A stretch of 36,652 nucleotides of DNA from Halorubrum saccharovorum DSM 1137 (GTDB lineage: Archaea > Halobacteriota > Halobacteria > Halobacteriales > Haloferacaceae). Location: contig NZ_AOJE01000070.1 in assembly GCF_000337915.1 (NCBI RefSeq), forward strand, positions 149,109 through 185,760, in the 5' to 3' direction. The translations under genes were made by a program, and so were the position numbers. Below, piece after piece: positions 8,629 through 15,804 of the stretch (the stretch's first letter is position 1; every line of letters begins with the position of its first letter). The notes below the pieces were generated by a model. The model saw only the letters and a program-made list of their open reading frames with translations. It did not search any database and was not told the DNA's origin.

Positions 8629-8767
8629 GGTCGAGAACGTCTCCACCGTTCCTGCGGGGCCACCAAAACCCATCGCTGTGCCCGGGAGCGCCCGTGAGCG
8701 ACCCGGAGCGTCCGAACGCGTTCGTCGGCGGCGCTCGGCGACACCGGGCTCTCGCCGAGGCGTGGCC

Positions 8768-8777
8768 AACGTTATGA
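8768..8777 (+). promoter_or_regulatory. Possible TATA-like element for the lipoprotein gene
   Basis: The sequence aacgttatga lies about 28 nt before the GTG at 8800, within the 171-bp gap shared with the divergent kinase promoter. It is a weak match. Confidence 0.3.
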
Positions 8778-8799
8778 CCGTCCGGCGAGTGGATGGGTC

Positions 8800-11034
8800 G
8801 TGCGCAGACGCAGATTCCTCGGTCGCGTGGGCGTCGCCGGAGCGATCGGCACCGCCGGCTGCGGATCACGGGGCGACGGTGGTCCGGGAGATCCCTCCGA
8901 AGCGCCGACCCCGCGCCGCTTCCGAATCGGCGACGACGGGTTCGAGGTCGCAGTCGGCGACGGTCCGTTCACCGAACTCGGCGTCCGCGGCGTCAATCTG
9001 GGCATGGCCAAGCCCGGACGCTTCCCCGGCGAGGCGGCGATCACCCGCGCGGAGTACGACCGCTGGCTCGCGGCGATGGGCGAACTGCACGTCAACGTCG
9101 TCCGGGTGTACACCGTCCACCCGCCCGCGTTCTACCGGGCGCTCGCGGCGTACAACCGCTCGCACGCGGAGCCTATCTACGTCCTCCACGGCAACTGGAT
9201 CGGCGAGGAGACCCTCCGCGAGGCGGGCGACGCCACGTCGGTGTCGGCCGCGTTCGACCGCTCGTTTCGGCAGGTGATCGACGCCGTCCACGGCGCGACG
9301 ACGGTCGCTCCGGAGCCCGGCTACGCGAGCGGGACGTACGACGCCGACGTGAGCGACTACGCCCTGGGGTACGTCGTCGGCATCGAGTGGCCGCCGGCGG
9401 TGGTCAGGGAGACGAATAGGGTCGGCCAGCCGGACGGCTCCGAGGGCCAGTACCTCACCGCCCCGGACGCGCCCCCCTTCGAACGGTGGCTCGCGGCGCG
9501 ACTCGACGCCGGGGTCGCCTACGAGATCGACGAGTACGGCGCGCAGCGGCCGGCGGCGTTCACCAACTGGGTGACGACCGATCCCCTCTCTCACCCCTCC
9601 GAGCCGTTCGTCGACGAGGACGCGGTCAGCGTCGATCCCGACGCGGTCGCCGCGACCGACGCGTACGACGCCGGGACGTTCGCGGCGTACCACGTCTATC
9701 CGTACTACCCGCCCCTGCTGAACGAGACGCCCGAGTACGTCGACTACGTCGACCACCGCGGCGAGCCGAACAGCTACGCGGGCTACCTGAACGACCTCGT
9801 CGGCGCCACCGATCACCCGCTGCTCGTCGCGGAGTTCGGCGTACCCTCGTCGCGCGGGATCGCACAGAGAGACGTTCATGGTCGCGATCAGGGCCGTCAC
9901 ACGGAGGCCGAACAGGGCGAGATACTCGCCGCGATGTACGAGGACGTCCGCGAGGCCGACACCGCCGGCGGGGTCGTGTTCAGCTGGCACGACGAGTGGT
10001 TCAAGCGGACGTGGAACCTCGCCCCCTTCTCCGATCCCAACCGCCGCCCGTTCTGGTCGAACGTCCAGACGCCCGAACAGCGGTTCGGCCTTCTCTCGTT
10101 CGACCCGGCAGACGCCGTTCCGCTCGACGGGTCGCCCGACGCGTGGGAAGACGCCGCGGTTGCGACCCCCGAGAGCGACCCCACCCGAATCGGCGACGGG
10201 GGCGACGACGCCCGCGAGCTGACCGCGGTGCGGGTCACGAGCGACGCGGCGTACCTCTCCGTCCGGCTCGAATTCGCGGACCTCGGTGCGGGCGTCGACT
10301 GGAGCGAGACGAACTACCTCCTCGCGCTCGGGCTCACCGACCGCGGGGCGCGGGTCCTCCCGTACGACACGGCCGCGACCGCGCCCGCCGACTTCGTCGT
10401 CCGGCTCGGCGGCCCCGACGCCTCTCGCGTGACCGTCGACCCGCGCTACGACGCCTTCGCGTACGAGTACGGCGCGGCGGCCGGCCTCGACCTCGACCGG
10501 TACCGCGATCCCGATCCCGGCGTCTTCGCGCCGCTGCGGATGGTGATCAACCGCGGGTACACCGTCCCGGAGACGGGCGAGCGCGTCCCGTTCGAATCGG
10601 TCGAGACGGGGCGGCTCCGCTACGGCAACGGGAACCCTGACTCCCCGGCGTACGACTCGCTGGCGGACGTGCACGCCTCGCCGTCGACCGACGCGATCGA
10701 GGTCCGGCTCCCGTGGCTCCTGCTCAACGTCGCCGACCCGAGCCGCCGCCGGCGGCTCGGCGACTTCTGGAACGAGGGACTCGACGCGTACGAGACGTTC
10801 GAGGCGATCGAGGTCGCCGCGGCGTCGTACGTCCCGGCGGACGCCGAGGGAACGGCGACCGCGCTCGACGCCCCGACGAACCTCACGCACGCGGTCCCCG
10901 GCGTCGCGGACGGGGAACTGCGGTCGCTGTCGTTCGCCCCGCCGACGTGGGACCGACCGGCGTACGCGGAGCGGCTCAAGGAGTCGGGCCGTGCGGTTGG
11001 TGAGGTCTTCGAACGGTACACGGGGCGGGAGTGA
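8800..11034 (+). CDS. Tat-exported lipoprotein with glycoside-hydrolase-like (clan A) barrel
   Basis: The 744-residue protein starts from GTG with a twin-arginine signal (RRRRFLG) and a lipobox GTAGC, giving a lipid-anchored Cys21 on the outer face. Residues 58 to about 420 resemble a TIM-barrel glycosidase of clan GH-A: VRGVNLGMAKPG, ELHVNVVRVYTVHPPAFYRAL, IYVLHGNWIG. Candidate acid/base E196 lies in VVGIEWPP and candidate nucleophile E345 in LLVAEFGVPSSRG. FSWHDEWFKRTWN follows. The C-terminal 300 residues look like beta-sandwich carbohydrate-binding modules. Its place after the GT2 operon suggests it trims, remodels or releases the polymer outside the cell. The family number and substrate are not determined here, and the two glutamates are assigned by pattern only. 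Confidence 0.8.
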   Translation: MRRRRFLGRVGVAGAIGTAGCGSRGDGGPGDPSEAPTPRRFRIGDDGFEVAVGDGPFTELGVRGVNLGMAKPGRFPGEAAITRAEYDRWLAAMGELHVNVVRVYTVHPPAFYRALAAYNRSHAEPIYVLHGNWIGEETLREAGDATSVSAAFDRSFRQVIDAVHGATTVAPEPGYASGTYDADVSDYALGYVVGIEWPPAVVRETNRVGQPDGSEGQYLTAPDAPPFERWLAARLDAGVAYEIDEYGAQRPAAFTNWVTTDPLSHPSEPFVDEDAVSVDPDAVAATDAYDAGTFAAYHVYPYYPPLLNETPEYVDYVDHRGEPNSYAGYLNDLVGATDHPLLVAEFGVPSSRGIAQRDVHGRDQGRHTEAEQGEILAAMYEDVREADTAGGVVFSWHDEWFKRTWNLAPFSDPNRRPFWSNVQTPEQRFGLLSFDPADAVPLDGSPDAWEDAAVATPESDPTRIGDGGDDARELTAVRVTSDAAYLSVRLEFADLGAGVDWSETNYLLALGLTDRGARVLPYDTAATAPADFVVRLGGPDASRVTVDPRYDAFAYEYGAAAGLDLDRYRDPDPGVFAPLRMVINRGYTVPETGERVPFESVETGRLRYGNGNPDSPAYDSLADVHASPSTDAIEVRLPWLLLNVADPSRRRRLGDFWNEGLDAYETFEAIEVAAASYVPADAEGTATALDAPTNLTHAVPGVADGELRSLSFAPPTWDRPAYAERLKESGRAVGEVFERYTGRE

Positions 11035-11046
11035 AGAGTCGGGTCG

Positions 11047-11094
11047 GCGGGATCGCGCACGGCGCTATTCGCGGGATCGTGCCCGGCGCTACTC
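11047..11094. repeat. 24-bp tandem duplication at the 3' end of the second glmU-type gene
   Basis: Two adjacent copies beginning gcgggatcg and ending ggcgctaYtc, with three differences, lie at 11047-11070 and 11071-11094. They fill the gap between the convergent lipoprotein and glmU-type genes and cover the TAG stop at 11089-11091. Confidence 0.8.
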
Positions 11095-12318
11095 CGACGG
11101 CCGGTCGCGCGTGACCGCCTCTCCGAGCCCGGTCGTCTCGCCCGCGCCGAGCTTGACCCCGGCGTTCAGCGACGTGTTGATCCCGGTCTTCGCCCCGTCG
11201 CCGACGATCGCGCCGAGCTTCCGTCGCCCGGTGTCGACGCGGTCGCCCTTGACGGTCAGCCGGACGTTCTCGCCGTCGTGCCGGAGGTTGGCGACGTTCG
11301 TTCCGGCGCCGAAGTTCACGTCGCGGCCGAGCACCGAGTCGCCGACGTACGAGAGGTGGCCGACCGAGGCGTCGGCCATGAGCACGCTGTTTTTGATCTC
11401 CACCGAGTGGCCGACGTGCGCGTCCGGACCGATCACGGTCGACCCGCGAACGTACGCGTTCGGCCCCACGTCGGCGCCCTCGCGGATCAGCGCCGGCCCC
11501 TCGACGTAGGCGCCCGACCGGACCCTCGCCCCTTCCTCGACGGCGACCGGGCCGCGCAGGTGGACGCCCTCTTCGACCGTGCCGGCGACCGCCTCCGCCG
11601 TGTCCGCTGACTCGTCCCGCGCGTCGAGCTCCGCGAGTGCCAGCTCGTTGGCCTCCAGCAGCTCCCACGGGCGCCCGACGTCGAGCCACGTCCCCTCGTA
11701 AGGCGCCACGTCGATCCGGTGGCCGTCGTCGAGCAGGAGGTCGATCGTCGTCGTGATCTCGTATTCGCCGCGCTCGCTCTCGGGCGTTTGGTCGATGTAC
11801 TCGAACACCTCGGGCTCGAAGGCGTAGCAGCCGACGTTCGCGAGGTTCGTCGGCGGGTCCGCGGGCTTCTCGACGATCCCCGCGAGCGAGCCGTCCGCGG
11901 CGGTCGAGAGCACGCCGTACGCCCGCGGGTCCGCGACCTCGGTCGCCGCGACCGCCGTTCCCTCCGCCTCGGCGAGCGCGCGCGCGAGCGACGCGTCCAC
12001 GACCACGTCGCCGTTGAGCACCAGGAAGTCGTCGTCGACGACGGGCTCCGCCTGCGCGACCGCGTGGGCCGTCCCGAGCGCCTCCGCCTGCTCGACGTAG
12101 TGGACCGGATGCCCTCGGTACGACTCGCCGATCCGCTCGCGGATCGCCTCGCCACGGTAGCCGGTGACGACGACGAACTCGCCGACCACGTCGGCGGCGG
12201 TGTCGAACACCCGTTCGAGCAGCGAGCGATCGCCGACCGGGAGGAGCGGTTTCGGACGACGGTCCGTCAGCGGTCGCATGCGAGTCCCGCGGCCGGCCGC
12301 GAGCACGACTCCGTACAT
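11089..12318 (-). CDS. glmU: Bifunctional GlmU-like GlcN-1-P acetyltransferase / GlcNAc-1-P uridylyltransferase
   Basis: The 409-residue protein begins MYGVVLAAGRGTRMRPLTDR, with RPKPLLPVG next and VLNGDVVVD as the metal site. The C-terminal beta-helix contains EIKNSVLMADASVGHLSYVG, FGAGTNVANLRHDGENVR and GDGAKTGINTSLNAGVKLG. This pattern matches the archaeal bifunctional GlmU group, where the helix carries amino-sugar acetyltransferase activity, so this copy is the better GlmU of the two here. It sits between the polysaccharide locus and the origin, with glmM just beyond the orc gene. The frame stays open to 12537 only because of the CCCCA array, and the ATG at 12316-12318 is the family start. 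Confidence 0.92.
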   Translation of the reverse strand: MYGVVLAAGRGTRMRPLTDRRPKPLLPVGDRSLLERVFDTAADVVGEFVVVTGYRGEAIRERIGESYRGHPVHYVEQAEALGTAHAVAQAEPVVDDDFLVLNGDVVVDASLARALAEAEGTAVAATEVADPRAYGVLSTAADGSLAGIVEKPADPPTNLANVGCYAFEPEVFEYIDQTPESERGEYEITTTIDLLLDDGHRIDVAPYEGTWLDVGRPWELLEANELALAELDARDESADTAEAVAGTVEEGVHLRGPVAVEEGARVRSGAYVEGPALIREGADVGPNAYVRGSTVIGPDAHVGHSVEIKNSVLMADASVGHLSYVGDSVLGRDVNFGAGTNVANLRHDGENVRLTVKGDRVDTGRRKLGAIVGDGAKTGINTSLNAGVKLGAGETTGLGEAVTRDRPSE

Positions 12319-12492
12319 GTCCGGAGCCGACGGTGGGACGGGGCTTATCGGCTGCGGTCGGAGAATATCGCGGAGCGGGTGCGTGAGGCGGTCGGCGGAG
12401 AGCGCCGCACACAGTAGCGCGGATTTCGGAGTCGCGGACGGGTCTCCGTCCCGTACGTGTCCGCGGTCTGCTCGCGATCGAGAGCTCCGTCT

Positions 12493-12550
12493 CCCACACC
12501 ACCCCACCCCACCCCACACCACCCCACCCCACCCCACCCCACCCCACCCT
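12493..12550 (-). repeat. CCCCA/TGGGG pentanucleotide array, G-quadruplex-prone
   Basis: The plus strand is an almost pure run of accccacccc with two cacacc interruptions. The minus strand is therefore about ten runs of four guanines separated by single T or short TGT links, well beyond the minimum for a G-quadruplex. The right end (accccaccct) is also the G-string of the origin-box-like element at 12541-12569, so the array looks like an expansion of that G-string. Confidence 0.95.
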
Positions 12551-12569
12551 GTCGAGTGTTCTCGAGCGG
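12541..12569 (-). promoter_or_regulatory. ORB-like element A
   Basis: On the minus strand this reads CTCGAGAACACTCGAC, then AGG and GTGGGG. TCGAG and CTCGA form a dyad around four bases, followed by a G-string. It shares the core ACACTCGACNNNGTGGGGTG with elements B, C and D. Confidence 0.75.
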
Positions 12570-12640
12570 AAGATCGGTGGGATGTGAGAGGTCCGCGTCG
12601 GGGCTCCGCCGAGCAACCTCCGTGGGCGGTCGACGTTCCC

Positions 12641-12670
12641 TCACCCCACTATGTCGAGTGTTCTTCGAGC
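12641..12670 (-). promoter_or_regulatory. ORB-like element B overlapping the orc 3' end
   Basis: On the minus strand it reads CTCGAAGAACACTCGAC, then ATA and GTGGGGTG. It covers the TAG stop (12649-12651) and the codons for the last residues EEHST of the Orc protein. The orientation is the same as A, with the G-string pointing left. Confidence 0.75.
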
Positions 12671-13872
12671 ATGCGGGCCACCTCTCGCGGGAACGCGATG
12701 TCTTCAAAATCCTTGACCACGCCGGTAACGAGCTCGAGGGAGACGTTGAACTCGTATTCGTAGTACTGACCGCCGGCACGCCCCTCGTTCCGCGCGTGTC
12801 GATCGAGAATACCGAGCATCGCGAGGTCAGCGAGATGGTCGTGCATCCGTCGGCGAACGAGCGGATCCACGTCGGAGTGTTCCGCGATACGTCGGTACAA
12901 CGGGAACACGTCGCGGACTCTCGCGGGCGTCTCGTCTTCGAGGGCTAACTGGAGCGACGCGACCAGCGAGAGGTGTCCGTGCTTCGTTAGCTCGCGCATC
13001 CCGTGTTCGATCTGACTCTGTTCAAGGGCGTCCTTGGCGCGATACACCTGCGATTCCGTGATCCGGTCTGCCCCTTCCGACCGCGTGAGTTCGCCGGATT
13101 TGTACAGCAGGTCCAGCGCCTGTCGCGCGCTTCCGGTGTCTTGCGCCGCCATCGCCGCACAGAGAGACACCACGGCATCGTCGGCCGCGTCGTCGTAGAA
13201 GGCGCCGTCCGCACGCTCGCGGAGGATCGCTTCGAGTTCCGGCGCGTTGTACGGCGAAAAGTGAATCTCCTCTTCGCACAGCGTGTCCTTCACTTTCGGC
13301 GAGAGGTCGTCACGAAATCCGAAGTCATTGCTGATCCCGATCACGCCCGGCTTCGTGTCGTCGAGATACCCGTTCGAGCGGGCACGCGGAATCTCGTATA
13401 AGATTTCGTCGTTGCTGCCGATGTGATCGATCTCGTCGAGGACGAGGAGGACCGTTCCGCCGACCCGATCGAGCTCCTCATAGAGAATGTCGAACACCCG
13501 CTGTTGCGGGTAGCCAGTCGTGCTGATCCGACCGTCGTCGGGGCGAAGCGTGTTGACGAGGTTAACCGCAACCTGATACGACGACGAGAGATTCGTACAG
13601 TTGAGCCAGAAGATGGACAAATCGACATCGTCGTACGCGGCGGTGTCTCGCTGGAGCTGTTTCAGCAAATACCGTGACACCGCGGTCTTTCCGACGCCCG
13701 TTTTTCCGTAGAGGAAGATGTTCCGCGGCTGCGCTCCGTTTATCACCGGTTGAAGGGCCGTCTTGTAGGCATCGAGCTCCTGCTCTCGCGCCGTGATCGA
13801 GTCCGGCTGGTAATCCTCCCGGAGCACGTCCTCGTCTCGGAAGATGTCCGTGTCGCGAGTGAACGTCGCCAT
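12649..13872 (-). CDS. orc1/cdc6: Orc1/Cdc6 family replication initiator
   Basis: The 407-residue AAA+ protein should bind origin recognition boxes and load MCM helicase. Walker A is GKTGVGKT (56-63), Walker B is [10 protein letters not shown] (142-151) and a sensor-1-like segment is [12 protein letters not shown]-terminal winged helix follows, containing [33 protein letters not shown] and GGQYYEYEF. The N-terminal [21 protein letters not shown] is typical of haloarchaeal Orc proteins. The frame is open to 14013, but the ATG at 13872 starts the family N-terminus and has a TATA box about 33 nt upstream. The base composition is visibly less GC-rich than the neighbours. ORB-like elements lie on both sides, one in its promoter and one over its stop, so it probably serves this origin and regulates itself. 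Confidence 0.96.
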   Translation of the reverse strand: MATFTRDTDIFRDEDVLREDYQPDSITAREQELDAYKTALQPVINGAQPRNIFLYGKTGVGKTAVSRYLLKQLQRDTAAYDDVDLSIFWLNCTNLSSSYQVAVNLVNTLRPDDGRISTTGYPQQRVFDILYEELDRVGGTVLLVLDEIDHIGSNDEILYEIPRARSNGYLDDTKPGVIGISNDFGFRDDLSPKVKDTLCEEEIHFSPYNAPELEAILRERADGAFYDDAADDAVVSLCAAMAAQDTGSARQALDLLYKSGELTRSEGADRITESQVYRAKDALEQSQIEHGMRELTKHGHLSLVASLQLALEDETPARVRDVFPLYRRIAEHSDVDPLVRRRMHDHLADLAMLGILDRHARNEGRAGGQYYEYEFNVSLELVTGVVKDFEDIAFPREVARMLEEHST

Positions 13873-13901
13873 CGGTTTGATGATTCCACAACAGTGATCG
13901 T

Positions 13902-13908
13902 CATAAAA
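13902..13908 (-). promoter_or_regulatory. TATA box of the orc gene
   Basis: On the minus strand ttttatga lies about 33 nt upstream of the orc ATG. The G-string side of ORB-like element F (CGGTGG) runs directly into it, so Orc binding at F should compete with TBP/TFB. Confidence 0.6.
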
Positions 13909-13933
13909 CCACCGTGTCGAATGTTTCGAGTGA
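13909..13933 (-). promoter_or_regulatory. ORB-like element F in the orc promoter
   Basis: On the minus strand it reads ACTCGAAACATTCGAC, then ACG and GTGG. TCGAA and TTCGA form a perfect dyad around three bases. The G-string is shorter than in the other elements. It lies immediately upstream of the orc TATA box. Confidence 0.6.
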
Positions 13934-13955
13934 TCTGTAGATCGGCGGCCTTCCC

Positions 13956-13986
13956 GAAGATAGCACTCGACAGCATGGGGTGGAAA
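13956..13986 (+). promoter_or_regulatory. ORB-like element E
   Basis: It reads CGAAGATAGCACTCGACAGC followed by ATGGGGTGG. The CACTCGAC core and G-string match the other elements, with AT in place of GT before the G-run. The orientation is opposite to F. Confidence 0.65.
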
Positions 13987-14025
13987 CTCCACAGCATGGA
14001 GTGGAAACACCACATGGAGTGGGAG
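13971..14025. repeat. 21-bp tandem repeat, 2.6 copies
   Basis: Two copies of a 21-bp unit beginning CAGCATGGRGTGGAAAC lie at 13971-13991 and 13992-14012, with a partial third (catggagtgggag) to 14025. The unit contains the G-string of ORB-like element E. Confidence 0.85.
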
Positions 14026-14120
14026 AACGTGATCGCGAAGGGGAGTCAGAGCGGTCTAGTCGCGAGCTCGTCACCCTGACCGAAGCCGGCGATCCCGCAT
14101 TCTGTCACCGCTAAGCGCCT

Positions 14121-14147
14121 CAAAGAACACTCGACAGGGTGGGGTGG
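14121..14147 (+). promoter_or_regulatory. ORB-like element C
   Basis: It reads CAAAGAACACTCGAC, then AGG and GTGGGGTGG on the plus strand. It is nearly identical to element A in the opposite orientation on the far side of orc. Confidence 0.75.
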
Positions 14148-14186
14148 CTCGGAGTCTCCCGGTGTCAAAGCGGAGCGTTCGACGGA

Positions 14187-14214
14187 CCGAAAACACTCGA
14201 CGCGGTGGGGTGAG
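14187..14214 (+). promoter_or_regulatory. ORB-like element D
   Basis: It reads CCGAAAACACTCGAC, then GCG and GTGGGGTGAG on the plus strand. The core and G-string match A, B and C. Confidence 0.75.
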
Positions 14215-14220
14215 CGAACG

Positions 14221-14270
14221 GAGCCACTCCGCGACCCGCACCGCGGAGCCACTCCGCGACCCGCACCACG
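14221..14270. repeat. 25-bp tandem duplication
   Basis: Two adjacent 25-bp copies beginning gagccactccgcgacccgca differ at one position. They lie just outside ORB-like element D. Confidence 0.85.
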
Positions 14271-14290
14271 GAGTGCCGTTCGCGGTTTTC

Positions 14291-14353
14291 GGCCGGGTCA
14301 CCGATCCCGCCGGCCGGGTCACCGATCCCGCCGGCCGGGTCACCGATCCCGCC
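14291..14353. repeat. 21-bp tandem triplication downstream of glmM
   Basis: Three perfect head-to-tail copies of a 21-bp unit beginning ggccgggtcaccgatcccgc, plus a partial fourth start (ggccga), end 20 bp from the glmM stop. No spacers are present. Confidence 0.9.
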
Positions 14354-14373
14354 GGCCGACTCCCCGACTCCGC

Positions 14374-15696
14374 CTAGACCGCCTCACCGGCCCGCCCGAC
14401 GAGCCCCCGCGCCGTCTCGAACAGCTCGTCGGCGTCGCGCTCGTCGCGCGCCTCGGCGGTGATCCGCACCAGCGGCTCGGTGCCGCTCGCGCGGACGAGG
14501 AACCAGCCCGTCTCCGTCTCCACTCGGATCCCGTCGAGCGCCGACACGTCGTCGAACCGCTCGCGGGCGCGCTCCGCGACGCGCTCCACGACCGTCCCTT
14601 TCGATTCGGTCCGTATCGAGTCCCGGCGGATCGGGTACGTCGGAAGCTCGTCGACCATCGCGGCCAGCGATCCCTCCGCGCCGACCAGTCCGGCCAGCGT
14701 GCAGGCGGCGAGGGGGCCGTCGGGACAGCGCGTCTGCTCGGGCCAGATCCACGCGCCGCTCGGTTCGCCGCCGAAGACGACGTCCGGGTTCGCGGTCTCG
14801 GCGGCGACGTACGCGTCGCCGACCCGCGTGTACGTCACGTCCGCGCCGACCGCGGCGAGCGCGTCCGCGACGAGGAGGCTCGTGTCGACGGGGACCGCCA
14901 CGCGGTCGCCGTCTCCGGCCTCGCGCCGGGCGAACAGCGCGAGGAGCGCGTCGCCCGAGACGAACCGCCCGCGCTCGTCGATCGCCATCATGCGGTCCGC
15001 GTCGCCGTCGTGGACGACCCCGAGGTCCGCGCCGGTCGCCTCGACGAGCTCGCACGCCGTCTGACAGTTCTCGGCCGTGGGCTCGCTCGGACGCCCGGGG
15101 AACCGCCCGTCGCGCTGACCGTTGAGCGTCTCCACGTCGCAGCCGGCCGCGTGGAGCGCGTCGGCGGTGACTCGCCCGACGCCGTTCCCGAGATCGACGA
15201 CGACGGAGAGGTCGTCCGGGATCGCGACCGACTCGCGGAGCGCGCGCTCGTGGTGGTCTCGCGCTCCGCCCCCGTCACGGCGCTCGCCGAGCTCGTCCCA
15301 CGCCGCGAGGTCGAACGCCCCCTCGCGGACGATCTCGCCGATCCGATCGTTCGCGTCCTCACCGAACGCCCGGCCGTCGGCCGCCCAGAGCTTGATCCCG
15401 TTATCGGGCGCCGGGTTATGCGAGGCGGTGACGACGACGCCGGCGTCGGCCCCCTCCCGGACGACGCTCCGCGCGACGGTCGGGGTCGGCTGGACGCCCA
15501 CGTCGATCACGTCTCCGCCGCACTCGGTGACTCCGGCCGACACCGCCCGGCTCAGCGTGCGTCCGCTCTCCCGGGCGTCTCGCCCGAGGACGACCGTATC
15601 GGCGCCGTCGGTCGCCAGCGCGCGCCCGACGTGGAGCGCGAGTTCGGCCGTGATCTCCCCGCCGACTCGGCCTCTGACGCCGCTCGTTCCGAACAT
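14374..15696 (-). CDS. glmM: Phosphoglucosamine mutase (alpha-D-phosphohexomutase)
   Basis: The 440-residue enzyme converts glucosamine-6-phosphate to glucosamine-1-phosphate, the step between GlmS and GlmU. It starts MFGTSGVRGRVGGEIT. The phosphoserine is S92 in VVVTASHNPAPDNG, the metal loop is HDGDADRMMA, the sugar loop is GGEPSGAWIW and the phosphate loop is RASGTEPLVRI. All four phosphohexomutase signatures are present. GGEPSGA favours the GlmM/PMM-type archaeal group over glucose-specific mutases. A phosphomannomutase activity is possible, but glmS and two glmU-type genes nearby support GlmM. Confidence 0.92.
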   Translation of the reverse strand: MFGTSGVRGRVGGEITAELALHVGRALATDGADTVVLGRDARESGRTLSRAVSAGVTECGGDVIDVGVQPTPTVARSVVREGADAGVVVTASHNPAPDNGIKLWAADGRAFGEDANDRIGEIVREGAFDLAAWDELGERRDGGGARDHHERALRESVAIPDDLSVVVDLGNGVGRVTADALHAAGCDVETLNGQRDGRFPGRPSEPTAENCQTACELVEATGADLGVVHDGDADRMMAIDERGRFVSGDALLALFARREAGDGDRVAVPVDTSLLVADALAAVGADVTYTRVGDAYVAAETANPDVVFGGEPSGAWIWPEQTRCPDGPLAACTLAGLVGAEGSLAAMVDELPTYPIRRDSIRTESKGTVVERVAERARERFDDVSALDGIRVETETGWFLVRASGTEPLVRITAEARDERDADELFETARGLVGRAGEAV

Positions 15697-15804
15697 ACCG
15701 CGGCTTCATCCGCGGGCGAAAAGACGCTTCGGGTCGTGGGTCCACGATTCGCGTTCGGGTCGCGGGTCCGCGGTTCGCTCTCTCCGCGGCCCGACGACGC
15801 GCGG

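Larger units (their letters stand above)
12319..12648. other. Left arm of the probable replication origin
   Basis: This 330-bp gene-free stretch lies between the glmU-type gene and the 3' end of orc. It holds the CCCCA array (12493-12550) and two origin-box-like elements on the minus strand, at 12541-12569 and 12641-12670. No further gene is visible. The stretch 12319-12490 also contains the glmU-type upstream region, in which I see no convincing TATA box. Confidence 0.6.
13873..14373. other. Right arm of the probable replication origin, orc upstream region
   Basis: This 501-bp gene-free stretch between orc and the glmM stop holds ORB-like elements F, E, C and D, the orc promoter, a 21-bp tandem repeat at 13971-14025, a 25-bp repeat at 14221-14270 and a 21-bp repeat at 14291-14353. 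The part next to orc (13873-13960) is the least GC-rich portion and is the best candidate for the duplex-unwinding region, lying between oppositely oriented elements F and E. That placement is inference. Confidence 0.65.

Noticed and set aside
12493-12550. Telomere or replicon end
   Set aside because: Genes continue on both sides and the array merges with an ORB-like G-string, so it is an internal repeat.
13993-14025. A seventh ORB-like element in the second copy of the 21-bp repeat
   Set aside because: It has a G-string-like ATGGAGTGG but lacks the CACTCGAC core, so it is only counted as part of the tandem repeat.
14291-14353. Possible CRISPR array downstream of glmM
   Set aside because: A 21-bp unit with no spacers.
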